64,000 bases of DNA from Haladaptatus caseinilyticus. GTDB taxonomy: Archaea; Halobacteriota; Halobacteria; Halobacteriales; Haladaptataceae. The notes below the pieces were generated by a model. The model saw only the letters and a list, made by a program, of their open reading frames with translations. It did not search any database and had not been told where the DNA came from. Positions 9,626 through 18,410 of the stretch are shown here, in pieces. The stretch covers positions 1,178,001 through 1,242,000 of the forward strand of contig NZ_CP111036.1 of the NCBI RefSeq assembly GCF_026248685.1, in the 5' to 3' direction. The translations under genes and the position numbers were made by a program. Each line of letters opens with the position of its first letter. The stretch's first letter is position 1.

Positions 9626-9937
9626 ATGGCAACGAAAGAGAGCATGGAGACGAGCAGAGCTATGGAGACTAATGGGTTGGACTGGTTCAGCATGCTCCTC
9701 GTCGTCGTTGGCGCGCTCAACTGGGGTATTATTGGCGTGACTGGGTTGACTGGCACGCGAGTAAACGTCGTCCAACAAGCGATGGGGCTGTTATTCCTTC
9801 CTGATATCGCCCTCGTCGTCGCAAATCTCATCTACGTCCTCGTTGGATTAGCCGGGTTGTACTTCATCTACACCAGCTACAAAATCCGTCGTGCGAGTCG
9901 CCGGTCGCGCCAACAGGTCGCACAACAAACTGAATAG
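9626..9937 (+). CDS. DUF378-like small membrane protein
   Basis: A 103-aa protein with two predicted transmembrane helices: WFSMLLVVVGALNWGIIGV (about 20-38) and a C-terminal hydrophobic stretch ALVVANLIYVLVGLAGLYF (about 63-82), followed by an Arg-rich cytoplasmic tail. The GALNWGxxG signature in the first helix matches the DUF378 family of small inner-membrane proteins of unknown role. It stands alone, divergent from lipA. The N-terminus could start at the second Met, but the first is close to the expected promoter. Confidence 0.8.
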   Translation: MATKESMETSRAMETNGLDWFSMLLVVVGALNWGIIGVTGLTGTRVNVVQQAMGLLFLPDIALVVANLIYVLVGLAGLYFIYTSYKIRRASRRSRQQVAQQTE

Positions 9938-9986
9938 ACGATTTTCGTCGGCGTCTTCGTTACGCTGTTCCTGTAAATCGATTTCA

Positions 9987-10030
9987 GGATACTATTTTCC
10001 CCGCTTCTAGGATATCTATAAATAGTATCC
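9987..10030 (+). promoter_or_regulatory. inverted repeat operator candidate before the MATE gene
   Basis: GGATACTATTT at 9987-9997 is repeated as its exact reverse complement AAATAGTATCC at 10020-10030, with a 22-nt spacer. The downstream arm ends 1 nt before a TATA-like box (TATTTTATA, 10032-10040), itself about 25 nt before the MATE start at 10061. The position is right for a transcription factor controlling TBP or TFB recruitment. Confidence 0.55.
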
Positions 10031-10060
10031 GTATTTTATACTGCTTATAACAGTAAAACC

Positions 10061-11464
10061 ATGGTGGATGTCTCTCGGGAGGAAATAACGAACGGATCTC
10101 TTACACGCGCTCTCCTCCTTCTCGCCGCTCCGCTTGTCATGCAAAACCTCGTTCAAGTTGCTCAACAAGTAGTCGACACGTTCTGGCTCGGGCGACTCGG
10201 TGAGGATACGGTTGCGGCGGTCGGACTGAACTTCCCGTTACTCGCACTCTTGTTTTCCGCCGTCATGATTACCAACGTCGGAACGCAAGTTCTCGTCTCC
10301 CAGCGTGTCGGTGCGAATGATGAATCCGGTGCACGACGTGCAGTCTTTCACGGCGTTACACTCGCGCTCGTCCTTGGAACGATGCTTGCTGCGTTCGTGT
10401 TCGTTTTTGGGGTCGGGATCATCTCCCTGTTCGGCGCCGAGGCGTCGGTCGCGTCGATGGGGGTTGTTTATCTCACCACGTATTCGCTCGGATTCCCGCT
10501 TATAGGGATGTGTGATGCCATCGAGATGGGTTTCATCGGATGGGGTGATTCACGTGCGGCTCTCTACATCAATATCATTGCAGTCGTTGTCAATATGATT
10601 CTTGACCCGTTTCTCATCTTCGGCTACGGAATCCCGGACTTTTCCGGATTTCAAGTCGCTGGCGCCGCTCTTGCAACCATCCTCGGCTATGCCATGTCGT
10701 TGCTGTTCGCCCTCGGGATGACGCTTCGGGGGCGAAACGGATTCTCGATTACGAGAAAGTCAATGACGTTTCGGAGAACCGACTACCGTGAAATTCTCGA
10801 TATCGGTCTTCCGATTTGCGGTCAGCGTGCGGCCGGCCAATCAGTCCGCCTCTTCATCATCGCGGTCGTGGTTTCTGCCGGTGGTTCTGCCGCACTTGCG
10901 GCGTACACAGTCGGTGCGCGCATCGCCAGCGTCGCATTCATTCCAGCAGGTGGTCTTTCACAGGCCGCACAGAGCATCATCGGTCAAAATATCGGGGCTG
11001 ACAAACCGATGCGTGCCAGACGGACCACGTGGACCGGTGCGGCTATCGCCGCTATCGGTCTGACGTTCGTGGGCGTCGTCCAGTGGGCGGCCCCCGGAGC
11101 ACTGGTCAGAATATTCGTGCCCGACATGACTCCGAATGGTTTCAAACTAACTGTCGAATACCTCAAAATATTGGCCTACGGCTACTGGGCCATCGGAGCG
11201 ATGTACCTGTTCAATGCTGGTTTCAACGGTGCACGCCGGACCAAAGTAACTATGCTTGCTGATCTGCTGAAATATTGGTCGGTTCGACTGCCGATCGCTG
11301 CGATCGGCGTGTTGTGGTTCGGGTACACCGTTCGTGCCGCTTTCTGGGCAGTCACGATTTCGAACATCGTCGGTGCGATCGGCGCGGGCACGTACTACTA
11401 CTATTCGACTAGCAACGGAATGATCGAACGTGCAATAGAAACCGCGTCGAACCCGGCGGACTAA
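10061..11464 (+). CDS. MATE family efflux transporter
   Basis: Multidrug and toxic-compound extrusion transporter, 467 aa with about 12 transmembrane helices in two homologous halves. The N-terminal helix has the family motif PLVMQNLVQVAQQVVDTFWLGRLG cut into the usual first helix and loop, followed by the AAVGLNFPLL segment; the second half starts near residue 245 (LDIGLPICGQRAAGQ). It should exchange Na+ or H+ for cationic drugs or metabolites; substrate unknown. An inverted-repeat site just upstream of the TATA box suggests regulated expression. A second, divergent MATE gene lies at 12292-13665. Confidence 0.9.
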   Translation: MVDVSREEITNGSLTRALLLLAAPLVMQNLVQVAQQVVDTFWLGRLGEDTVAAVGLNFPLLALLFSAVMITNVGTQVLVSQRVGANDESGARRAVFHGVTLALVLGTMLAAFVFVFGVGIISLFGAEASVASMGVVYLTTYSLGFPLIGMCDAIEMGFIGWGDSRAALYINIIAVVVNMILDPFLIFGYGIPDFSGFQVAGAALATILGYAMSLLFALGMTLRGRNGFSITRKSMTFRRTDYREILDIGLPICGQRAAGQSVRLFIIAVVVSAGGSAALAAYTVGARIASVAFIPAGGLSQAAQSIIGQNIGADKPMRARRTTWTGAAIAAIGLTFVGVVQWAAPGALVRIFVPDMTPNGFKLTVEYLKILAYGYWAIGAMYLFNAGFNGARRTKVTMLADLLKYWSVRLPIAAIGVLWFGYTVRAAFWAVTISNIVGAIGAGTYYYYSTSNGMIERAIETASNPAD

Positions 11465-11655
11465 CGCTGTCGCTCAGGGGTTCGAAAGGGGAAAGAATGG
11501 GGAGCGCGGAGCGTTTGACCGCGTCCGGAGAGTGAACGCCGGAGTACTTAAAGACGCGGTGGGCAGACTGAAAGTGAAATCGCAAGCAAGCTCGGGGAAA
11601 AATGGTGTGTCTGACGGAAGGCAGACATCGATGTCCGACGGTCGTCGTATATAAA

Positions 11656-12042
11656 TCATTCGGCAGTTCGAATCCGAACGTTTTGCTTACGGATGTATCG
11701 GCGGACACGCTGTTCTAAGCTTCCATCACCGGGCCACGAAACAGCGTCTTCGACACCTAGTTGACCCGGCTCTCCGACGTACACCGCCACCTCTCCGACT
11801 TCCGATGGAACCGTGACCCGTACGTACAATCCACGTTCGACGCCTTCGTACGAATCGAGCATGGTCGTGTCTGGCGTTTCGAGCAGCCGACCTTTCGTTT
11901 CACCACCTGGTGCCACTGTCGGATACGTTCCATCGACACGATGCATTCCCGACAATATTGCATCATCGACGAACTCGAACGTTTCGACGACCGATTCGAC
12001 ATGGTCTGTGTCGGTGAGTGTCCCGTAGACGAACACTAACAT
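11656..12042 (-). CDS. gamma-glutamylcyclotransferase-fold protein (AIG2/GGCT-like)
   Basis: A 128-aa protein with the GGCT-fold signature VFVYGTLTD at residues 3-11 and the buried acidic position in DSYEGVERGLYVR (Glu about residue 68). Members of this fold cyclise gamma-glutamyl amines or peptides; haloarchaea make gamma-glutamylcysteine as the main thiol, so a thiol-related substrate is possible but unproven. It lies between the two MATE genes and is convergent with the first and divergent from the second, so no operon is implied. Confidence 0.82.
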   Translation of the reverse strand: MLVFVYGTLTDTDHVESVVETFEFVDDAILSGMHRVDGTYPTVAPGGETKGRLLETPDTTMLDSYEGVERGLYVRVTVPSEVGEVAVYVGEPGQLGVEDAVSWPGDGSLEQRVRRYIRKQNVRIRTAE

Positions 12043-12291
12043 ACGCTGTTTTCCATATTGTTCCCCACACTCATCATGGGTTGGGAACGGCGGTCGATCG
12101 CCTGCCGAACCCGCTCCAACTGCTCGTCACCTTTCCCCCGCATTGCTCTTCGCTTCCGTCGACGATCGCAAGCGACCTCATTTTTCAGTACGAAAACGTA
12201 CGACAGCTGTGGGGGGGGAAGCGTTTCTTCCTGTGCTTCGTTGGTTGCCCGTTCCGGTACACCCAAATCCCGCCGTGGGGTATCGCGTTGC

Positions 12292-13665
12292 GTGACCGTT
12301 CGCACGCGAACCATCGCCGTTTGGCAGCGAGTAGTTCACCTCTCGTGGCCGGTGATGGCCGAGCAGGTGCTTCGGACGTTGATGCGGACGACGGACATCA
12401 TCGTCACTGCCCTGTTTTCTCCGGCCGCAGTCGCGGCAATCGGTCTCGCCGACCTCTATGCCAGACTCCCCCTCCGAATCGGTCTCGGTCTTGGTGGTGG
12501 CGCTATCGCGCTCTCGAGTCAGGACACCGGCGTCGGTGCAACCGCGAACCGCGACGAAGCCGTTACGCAAGCGATTCTCGTCAGCGCGGTTGCTGGCATC
12601 CCCTTCGTCCTCTTCGGTCTGCTGTTCGCCGAGCCAGCGATCGCACTCCTCGGCGCACCTCCAAACGTTGCACGAATGGGCGGCACGTATCTCCTTATCA
12701 TCTTTCTCACTGCACCCGCTCGACACGTCGCGCTCGTCGCCGCACGCTCCTTACAGGGAACTGGCGATACGAAAACACCGATGTATGTCAACGTGGTTTC
12801 CAATCTGCTCAACATCGGTGGTACCGTCGCACTTGGACTCGGCATCGGTCCGTTTCCGGAGTGGCGCATCGTCGGCGTCGGCGTCGCTACCGCAGTTGGC
12901 AACCTGTTCACTGCGACAGCACTCCTATTGGCGATCCACGGCGGGTGGACGCAGTCGTCGTTTGCCCGACCCCACAATCGAACCATCACCAAACAACTAC
13001 TCGTCGTCAGTGCTCCACGAATCGGCGAAGGCATCGCCGCGACGATTGCCGAGTTCCCGTTCAACGCGATTTTGCTCGCCTTCGGAACCGAAGTCAACGC
13101 GGCGTATCAAATCGGTCGGCGGGTGTATCAGCAGGTGACGGGTCCACTCTCCCGTGGATACAGCGTTGCTTCCAGTGTCATCGTCGGTCAGGCTCTCGGT
13201 AACGGTGATCCCGACCGAGCACGCTTCGAGGGGTGGGCAACCGTCGCCCTCGGACTTCTAACGGTCGGCGGAATCGGCGGTCTCCTCTTTCTCACCGCCG
13301 TGCCGCTGGTCCGGCTTTTCACCTCCGACCCGCCGACGCTCGAATACGCCGCGGACTTCGCCCGTGTGTACGGATTAGCTGCGCCGTTCCTCGTTTCGTT
13401 CGTCGTCCTCGCCGGGTCACTGCAGGGTGGGAGCGATACGAAAACACCATTCATCGCCCGCACGTCTGGAATGTTCCTGTTCATGGTCGGATTCTCGTGG
13501 CTGGTCGGCGTCCGGCTTGGATACGGTGTGACGGGTGTTTATGCAGGTATTATCCTGTATTACGTCTGGTCAACAGCGATCGTCGGAGCGGGATTCTACT
13601 GGGGAGAATGGGCGTCGCGCGCTACTGCGATGATGAAGGAGCGAGGGAGCGCCGAGGAGGCTTGA
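12292..13665 (+). CDS. MATE family efflux transporter (second copy)
   Basis: Second MATE exporter, distantly related to the one at 10061. From a GTG at 12292 the protein is 457 aa with about 12 membrane helices; the conserved first helix reads LSWPVMAEQVLRTLMRTTD. The open frame runs back to 12058, but that extra 78-residue stretch is Arg/Ser-rich and unlike a membrane protein, so I reject it as coding; an ATG inside the first helix (MAEQ) is too late. The second half begins near VVSAPRIGEGIAATI. Substrate unknown. The gene ends 70 nt before the esterase gene on the same strand. Confidence 0.87.
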   Translation: MTVRTRTIAVWQRVVHLSWPVMAEQVLRTLMRTTDIIVTALFSPAAVAAIGLADLYARLPLRIGLGLGGGAIALSSQDTGVGATANRDEAVTQAILVSAVAGIPFVLFGLLFAEPAIALLGAPPNVARMGGTYLLIIFLTAPARHVALVAARSLQGTGDTKTPMYVNVVSNLLNIGGTVALGLGIGPFPEWRIVGVGVATAVGNLFTATALLLAIHGGWTQSSFARPHNRTITKQLLVVSAPRIGEGIAATIAEFPFNAILLAFGTEVNAAYQIGRRVYQQVTGPLSRGYSVASSVIVGQALGNGDPDRARFEGWATVALGLLTVGGIGGLLFLTAVPLVRLFTSDPPTLEYAADFARVYGLAAPFLVSFVVLAGSLQGGSDTKTPFIARTSGMFLFMVGFSWLVGVRLGYGVTGVYAGIILYYVWSTAIVGAGFYWGEWASRATAMMKERGSAEEA

Positions 13666-13735
13666 GCAGCGTACGTAGCGGCAGAAAACGGGGGAAGAAG
13701 AAAACGATACGCGTGGTGAGGCCTATTTTGAACCA

Positions 13736-14407
13736 ATGCCAGATACCCGGTTCACCACGGATACGATCGACGGCCCACACGCCGGACAACATATCGCGAC
13801 CACAGGTTCGGACGTGGACGAGGCCGATACGGCGATAGTACTCGTCCACGGGCGCGGCGCGACTGCCGAGAGTATCCTCGAACTATCCCACGAGTTTTCA
13901 CACGACGAAATCGCTTACGTTGCGCCACAGGCATCGCAAAACACGTGGTACCCCCAATCGTTTCTCGCCCCGATGGAGTCGAACCAGCCGTATCTGTCGT
14001 CCGCGTTGGCGTTGCTCGACACGATCGTTTCCGACCTCGATACCGCTGGAATCCCGCCGGACCGGATCTTTCTCCTCGGGTTCTCACAAGGTGCGTGCTT
14101 GACGACGGAGTTCGTCGCACGAAACGCGAAGCGGTACGGCGGCGTCGCCGGGTTGAGCGGCGGTCTTATCGGTCCGGAAGGAACGCCCCGCGAATACGAG
14201 GGGTCGCTCGACGATACCCCGATTTATCTTGGCTGTAGCGACCGCGATCCGCACATTCCGGTCGAACGCGTCCACGAGACGAGGGACGTGCTCCGTGACC
14301 TCGACGCGGATGTGACCGAGCAAATTTTCGAGGGGATGGGCCACGGCGTCGTGCCCGAGGAAATCGCCAGCGTTGCAGAAATGGTGGACGAACTGATGGC
14401 AACCTAA
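13736..14407 (+). CDS. phospholipase/carboxylesterase family alpha/beta hydrolase
   Basis: Serine hydrolase of the alpha/beta fold, 223 aa. Visible: the oxyanion-side LVHGRGATAES, the nucleophile elbow GFSQGACLT (Ser about residue 118), the acidic residue in CSDRDPHIPVERV and the histidine in GMGHGVVPEE, giving a full Ser-Asp-His triad in the right order. The family cleaves carboxylic esters or lysophospholipids; the substrate is open. There is no signal peptide, so it is cytoplasmic. It may be co-transcribed with the MATE gene 70 nt upstream. Confidence 0.88.
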   Translation: MPDTRFTTDTIDGPHAGQHIATTGSDVDEADTAIVLVHGRGATAESILELSHEFSHDEIAYVAPQASQNTWYPQSFLAPMESNQPYLSSALALLDTIVSDLDTAGIPPDRIFLLGFSQGACLTTEFVARNAKRYGGVAGLSGGLIGPEGTPREYEGSLDDTPIYLGCSDRDPHIPVERVHETRDVLRDLDADVTEQIFEGMGHGVVPEEIASVAEMVDELMAT

Positions 14408-14522
14408 CGTCGAGCGTTCAGAACCGTTCACCGCGTTTCGAACTGTTTACCCCCCGCAACGACGGCCGAAACGGAGGGGGAGCGTCGCCTCGGCTTATAC
14501 TGCTGCTGGAAGATGTACCGGT

Positions 14523-14918
14523 ATGACCCATTCCCGTCGCCTTCCAACGCGGGTCACCTCGCTCGAGGAATTTCGTACGACGCTGAAGTTGCTACTCGGC
14601 ATCCACTACGACTCTTCGGATGCGCTCGACCGGTCGTGGACGTTCCGCTATTCTGATGAAGAGCGACGTGACCTGATGGTCGAAGTGACGCATCTCCGTT
14701 CTCGCGGTTCGAATGCCCCTTCCCTGCGTTCCACATCGGCTTCGTCCGACCGACATCCGGAATTCGAGTTCGAGCCGATGCTCCGAGAGTTACTGATACG
14801 GGCACAGGAGGGGGGGATAGCGTTCGACCGTTCGTGGCGGTTCCAGTTCGCCGACACCGACCCCTGGGATTTGATGGTCGAAATAACGTATCTCGAAAAG
14901 CGGACCGCGAGAGCGTAG
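14523..14918 (+). CDS. hypothetical protein with an internal duplication (131 aa)
   Basis: Not recognised. The protein contains two copies of one motif, DRSWTFRYSDEERRDLMVEV at about residues 38-57 and DRSWRFQFADTDPWDLMVEI at about 102-121, each preceded by a hydrophobic helical stretch (LKLLLGIHY, LRELLIRAQ) and joined by a Ser-rich linker. So it is a tandem of a roughly 45-residue unit. A TATA-like CTTATAC at 14494-14500 sits 23-29 nt before the ATG, supporting this start and expression. It is convergent with citrate synthase, with 20 nt between the stops. Confidence 0.7.
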   Translation: MTHSRRLPTRVTSLEEFRTTLKLLLGIHYDSSDALDRSWTFRYSDEERRDLMVEVTHLRSRGSNAPSLRSTSASSDRHPEFEFEPMLRELLIRAQEGGIAFDRSWRFQFADTDPWDLMVEITYLEKRTARA

Positions 14919-14938
14919 AAAAGTCGCCGGATACCAGA

Positions 14939-16078
14939 CTATCGATCGTCGAGCGACACGAACTCGGCGTCCTCGTCACCGACGTACTTCGCACGGGGAC
15001 GAATCAGTCGGTTATCGTCGTACTGCTCCAGCACGTGAGCGATCCAGCCACCGACGCGCGAGACGGCGAAAATGGGGGTGTAGATGTCGATCGGAATTCC
15101 CATCTGATAATACGTCGAGGCGGAGTAGAAGTCCACGTTCGGTGCCAGACCTTTCTCTTCTTTGATATAGTTCTCGATGGCGACGGACATCTCGTACCAC
15201 TTCGTATCGCCTGCGGCCTCGCCGAGTTCTTCGCTTTGCTCGCCGAGAATCTTCGCACGCGGGTCTTTCACGTTGTAGACACGGTGGCCGAACCCAGCGA
15301 CGCGTCGTCCCTCATCGAGCGCGTTCTGAACCCACTCGACCGGGTCTTGGTCTGCCTCGTCTACTTCCTTCAGCATCCGCATGACGTTGGCGTTCGCGCC
15401 GCCGTGGAGGGACCCCGACAGCGTGCCGATTGCGCTCGTCACTGCGCTGTGAAGGTCGGCGAGCGTGCTCGCCGTTACCATCGCGGAGAAGGTCGAGGCG
15501 TTCAGGCCGTGGTCGGCGTGCAGAACGAGTGCTTGGTCGAACACGTCCGCAAGCACGTCGTCAGGTTCCTCGCCGTTGAGCATGTAGAGGAAGTTCTCAG
15601 CGTGACCGAGGTCGGTTCGTGGTTCGACCGGTTCGTCCCCGTTTCGGATGCGTGTGAACGCCGCGAGAATCGTCGGCATCTTCGCGGTGATGCGTCGGCC
15701 TTTTCGGAGGTTCGCCTCGTGGTCTGCCGGGTCCGAGTCGGAATCGTCAGGGTCGTAGGTCGCGAGCATCGAAACAGCAGTTCGGAGCGCTGCCATCGGA
15801 TTCGAGTCCGACTCGGCGAGTTCCCGAACGGTTTCCATGACGCCGCCATCGACCGCGCGCTCGTTCGCCATCGATTCGCTGAACGATTCGAGTTCGTCAC
15901 GATTCGGCAGTTCACCGTGCCAGAGGAGATAGAGCACTTCCTCGTAACTCGCATCGCGCGCGAGGTCTTCTATCGTGTATCCACGATAAACGAGTTTTCC
16001 TGCGTCTCCATCGATGTGGCTGAGTGCTGATTCGGCGACTACGACGCCCTCTAAGCCTTTTTTGACCTCGTCTGCCAT
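14939..16078 (-). CDS. gltA: citrate synthase
   Basis: Condenses oxaloacetate and acetyl-CoA in the TCA cycle. 379 aa from the ATG at 16078; a TATA-like GATAATCC lies about 30 nt upstream, so I prefer this to the in-frame ATG 15 nt earlier. Active-site features are present: GSLHGGANANVMRML and GFGHRVYNVKDPRAKIL with catalytic histidines, and the C-terminal VDFYSASTYYQMGIP with the catalytic Asp. Length and motifs match the short archaeal/Gram-positive type rather than the hexameric proteobacterial enzyme. Confidence 0.95.
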   Translation of the reverse strand: MADEVKKGLEGVVVAESALSHIDGDAGKLVYRGYTIEDLARDASYEEVLYLLWHGELPNRDELESFSESMANERAVDGGVMETVRELAESDSNPMAALRTAVSMLATYDPDDSDSDPADHEANLRKGRRITAKMPTILAAFTRIRNGDEPVEPRTDLGHAENFLYMLNGEEPDDVLADVFDQALVLHADHGLNASTFSAMVTASTLADLHSAVTSAIGTLSGSLHGGANANVMRMLKEVDEADQDPVEWVQNALDEGRRVAGFGHRVYNVKDPRAKILGEQSEELGEAAGDTKWYEMSVAIENYIKEEKGLAPNVDFYSASTYYQMGIPIDIYTPIFAVSRVGGWIAHVLEQYDDNRLIRPRAKYVGDEDAEFVSLDDR

Positions 16079-16246
16079 ATCCCGACAATTCACGGGGTAC
16101 CCGCAAAAGGATTATCTTTCGTGGTCGTTCTGCCGGGACTTGTTTTCGGCGCGATTCTATCGAACGGTAGGTGGGTCGTAGTGGTCGTTTACGCCGTTTT
16201 TCCTCTTCTACGAACGTTTTTACGGGAGAACGACCAATCCCGAACT

Positions 16247-17452
16247 ATGGAACCCGCGAGCGGCGAGGTGGAGTACGAACCGCGGAGCGTAAAGGAGGTC
16301 TTGGCGGAGATGAAAGATACAGCCGAACTGCTCATCGACCTCTCGTTTTCCGCAGTCTTCCACGGGAGCGACGACATCGCGTCGGAGGTGCTTGCGCTCG
16401 AAGGGAAGATGGACGTGCTGGAACTGCAAGCCAGAATGAGCTTGCTCATGGCCGCGAGAAGTCCTGAGGACGCGGAAGAACTCGCGCCGGTTCTCGGCGT
16501 CGTCGGTGCTGCGGAGAAAATCAGCGATGCCGCAGGCGACATCGCCAAAGTCGTCTTGGAAGATATCGGCCTTCCTCAGACCATGCGCGCGGCACTCCCG
16601 GAGGCGATCGAAACGCTCGTCCGCGCGTCGGTGACCGAAACATCGTCACTTGCGGGGCAGACGCTCGGTACGCTCAATCTCGAAACTGAAACGGGGGTTC
16701 GCGTCATCGCCATCCATCGTGGCGGAGATTGGATTCTGAACCCCGACAAGGACACCGACCTCCGCGTGGACGATAGACTCCTTCTGCGCGGCCCGGACGA
16801 AGGTATCGCATCGGTGTACGAACAAGCGACGGGTGAGGAGTACGAACCGCCGGAACCGCCGGAGGCCGATGACACCGACCTCGAACGGGCGGTCGATTCC
16901 ATCGTGCTGATGAAGAACATGAGCGAACTTGCGGTCGATCTCGCATACGGAAGCGTCCTCTTCGACAGCGAAGAAGTGGCGGAGGAAGTCGTCGAACTCG
17001 AAGCCGAAGTAGATGCGCTTCAATCGCGATTCGAGGCGTGGGTGTTACAAGCCGCGAGCCACGCTGACGACCCTGTCTCGCTCCGCGGCCTCGTCCACCT
17101 CGCGAACAGTACGGAAGTCATCAGCGACGCAGCGGTCGAAATCAGCGAAGGAATGCTCCACGGACTCGGAACACATCCCGTCGTCGAGTATGCGGTGCAG
17201 GAAAGCGACGAGGTCATCGTTCGGGTGACCATCGAACGTGGGAGTGGCTTCGACGGCACGACACTCGGCGAGAAACGGGTCGAAACGGAAACCGGGATGC
17301 GAATTATCGCGGTTCGCAGGCCACCGGACGACTGGGTCATCTCACCGGGTCCGAAAACCGACATCCACGCCGGTGATGTCCTGCTCGCCAAAGGAACGCG
17401 GTCGGGTGCAGAACGACTCGAAGAACTGGTCGGTATGGACAGGTCGGTGTGA
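16247..17452 (+). CDS. tandem PhoU / TrkA-C (RCK_C) regulatory protein
   Basis: 401 aa with a duplicated PhoU-TrkA_C architecture. A PhoU-like helical bundle (about 12-105) with the SVKEVLAEMKDTAELLIDLS start is followed by a TrkA_C domain (about 125-190, SLAGQTLGTLNLETETGVRVIAI). The pair repeats at about 205-305 (MKNMSELAVDLAYGSVLFD) and 320-395 (FDGTTLGEKRVETETGMRIIAV). Haloarchaeal proteins of this kind are thought to gate K+ channels or transporters through nucleotide binding at the RCK_C domains. No channel domain is present. The ATG at 16247 has a TTTTTAC box about 27 nt upstream. Confidence 0.85.
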   Translation: MEPASGEVEYEPRSVKEVLAEMKDTAELLIDLSFSAVFHGSDDIASEVLALEGKMDVLELQARMSLLMAARSPEDAEELAPVLGVVGAAEKISDAAGDIAKVVLEDIGLPQTMRAALPEAIETLVRASVTETSSLAGQTLGTLNLETETGVRVIAIHRGGDWILNPDKDTDLRVDDRLLLRGPDEGIASVYEQATGEEYEPPEPPEADDTDLERAVDSIVLMKNMSELAVDLAYGSVLFDSEEVAEEVVELEAEVDALQSRFEAWVLQAASHADDPVSLRGLVHLANSTEVISDAAVEISEGMLHGLGTHPVVEYAVQESDEVIVRVTIERGSGFDGTTLGEKRVETETGMRIIAVRRPPDDWVISPGPKTDIHAGDVLLAKGTRSGAERLEELVGMDRSV

Positions 17453-17467
17453 CCGGTCACGAAGCGA

Positions 17468-17743
17468 TCAGTCGAGATCGCGTGCGAGTCGCCGCGCCGA
17501 GAGAAGCGTCAGCAGTGTCGTGAAAAGCGCGCCGAGCGTGATCGCTAGCACGAATCCGAGCGCGAGAAACGCGACCGGCGTTCCGGCCTGTCCGGGGACC
17601 TCGCCGATGAAGACGACGCGATAAAAGTACACGAGCACGGTAAAGACGATGCTCAGTGCGAACCCAACCATCGCGTTTCGGCGAACGTTCAACGCTTCGA
17701 TGAGGTTCGCTGTCGCCGGGCGCTCTGGTATCTGTTCTTGCAC
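17468..17743 (-). CDS. two-helix membrane protein, hypothetical (91 aa)
   Basis: Small membrane protein starting at a GTG (17743). Two hydrophobic helices are clear, MVGFALSIVFTVLVYFYRVVF (about 24-44) and a longer one spanning VAFLALGFVLAITLGALFTTLL (about 57-78), with a basic tail (SARRLARDLD) that should be cytoplasmic. The longer open frame upstream runs over RidA on the same strand and has no sense, so the GTG is chosen. Unknown function; it lies 38 nt after the RidA gene in the same direction and could be co-transcribed with it. Confidence 0.7.
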   Translation of the reverse strand: MQEQIPERPATANLIEALNVRRNAMVGFALSIVFTVLVYFYRVVFIGEVPGQAGTPVAFLALGFVLAITLGALFTTLLTLLSARRLARDLD

Positions 17744-17781
17744 CTTCTGGGGTTGGTATCCATCAATAAAAGATTCGTCGG

Positions 17782-18171
17782 TCAGCGTTCGAGAATCGCG
17801 TCGGCTTCGATTTCGACCAGCATTTCCGGGGTGACCAATCGGCTCACTTCGACCATGCTCGTCGCCGGTCGAATCGCTTCGAAGAACGCGGCGTGGGCAT
17901 CCCCGACTGCTTCCCAATCCTCGATATCCGTCACGTAGATTCGCGTTCGAACCACGTCTTCGAGGCTTGCATCTGCTGATTCGAGCGCCGTTTCGATATT
18001 TTTGAGCGCTTTTTCCGTCTGCCCGTAGGGATCGTTCTTTCCGACGATGTTCCCGTCTTCGTCCGTGGCTGTGGTTCCGGACACTCGAACTTCGTTCCCA
18101 ACACGGACGGCGCGTGAGTAGCCAACGCGGTCTTCCCATTCTGTTCCGCTGGAGATGGTTTTGCGGGTCAC
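17782..18171 (-). CDS. RidA/YjgF family protein
   Basis: 129-aa member of the RidA/YER057c/UK114 family, trimeric proteins that hydrolyse reactive enamine/imine intermediates released by PLP enzymes. Seen: VGYSRAVRVGNEVRVSGTTA near the N-terminus, QTEKALKNIETALESADASLEDVVRTRIYV in two adjoining stretches, and the VEVSRLVTPEMLVEIEADA C-terminal strand. The canonical catalytic arginine position is matched by the Arg in VVRTRIYVTD. The nearby threonine synthase is PLP-dependent, but it is on the other strand and any link is speculative. Confidence 0.85.
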   Translation of the reverse strand: MTRKTISSGTEWEDRVGYSRAVRVGNEVRVSGTTATDEDGNIVGKNDPYGQTEKALKNIETALESADASLEDVVRTRIYVTDIEDWEAVGDAHAAFFEAIRPATSMVEVSRLVTPEMLVEIEADAILER

Positions 18172-18206
18172 AGTGGAAAAACGTCGAGATGAGGCAAAAA
18201 CCCATC

Positions 18207-18359
18207 TCAGGCGTACGAATCGAGTTCCCGTCCGAAGACGACGAGATAGGCCGTGTCAGCGATGCCGACTACGGTGACCAATCCGAATGCAAATGCCGAT
18301 CCGTTTTCGGTTGCCACGGGTACCTCATTCGCCCGACTGCTAATCGTTTCACCGGACAT
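18207..18359 (-). CDS. possible 50-aa single-helix membrane protein
   Basis: A short frame of 50 codons plus stop reading MSGETISSRANEVPVATE, then a hydrophobic segment AFAFGLVTVVGIADTAYLVVF and a polar tail ending LDSYA. The composition (polar acidic head, one clean transmembrane helix, short tail) is typical of small haloarchaeal membrane proteins, and the frame fits the gap between RidA and the aspartoacylase-like gene. No convincing promoter is seen, so the call rests on composition alone. Confidence 0.42.
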   Translation of the reverse strand: MSGETISSRANEVPVATENGSAFAFGLVTVVGIADTAYLVVFGRELDSYA

Positions 18360-18410
18360 GGCAACGGTAATACCGAACTGCTAAGGGCGTTCAGCAACGG
18401 TGTACCTGTA

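Noticed and set aside
9449-9778. N-terminal extension of lipA by 110 residues
   Set aside because: No family features; overlaps the DUF378 gene; lipoyl synthases of about 312 aa are normal.
12058-12291. N-terminal extension of the second MATE gene
   Set aside because: The 78 extra codons are Arg/Ser-rich and do not match a membrane protein; the GTG at 12292 gives the usual length.
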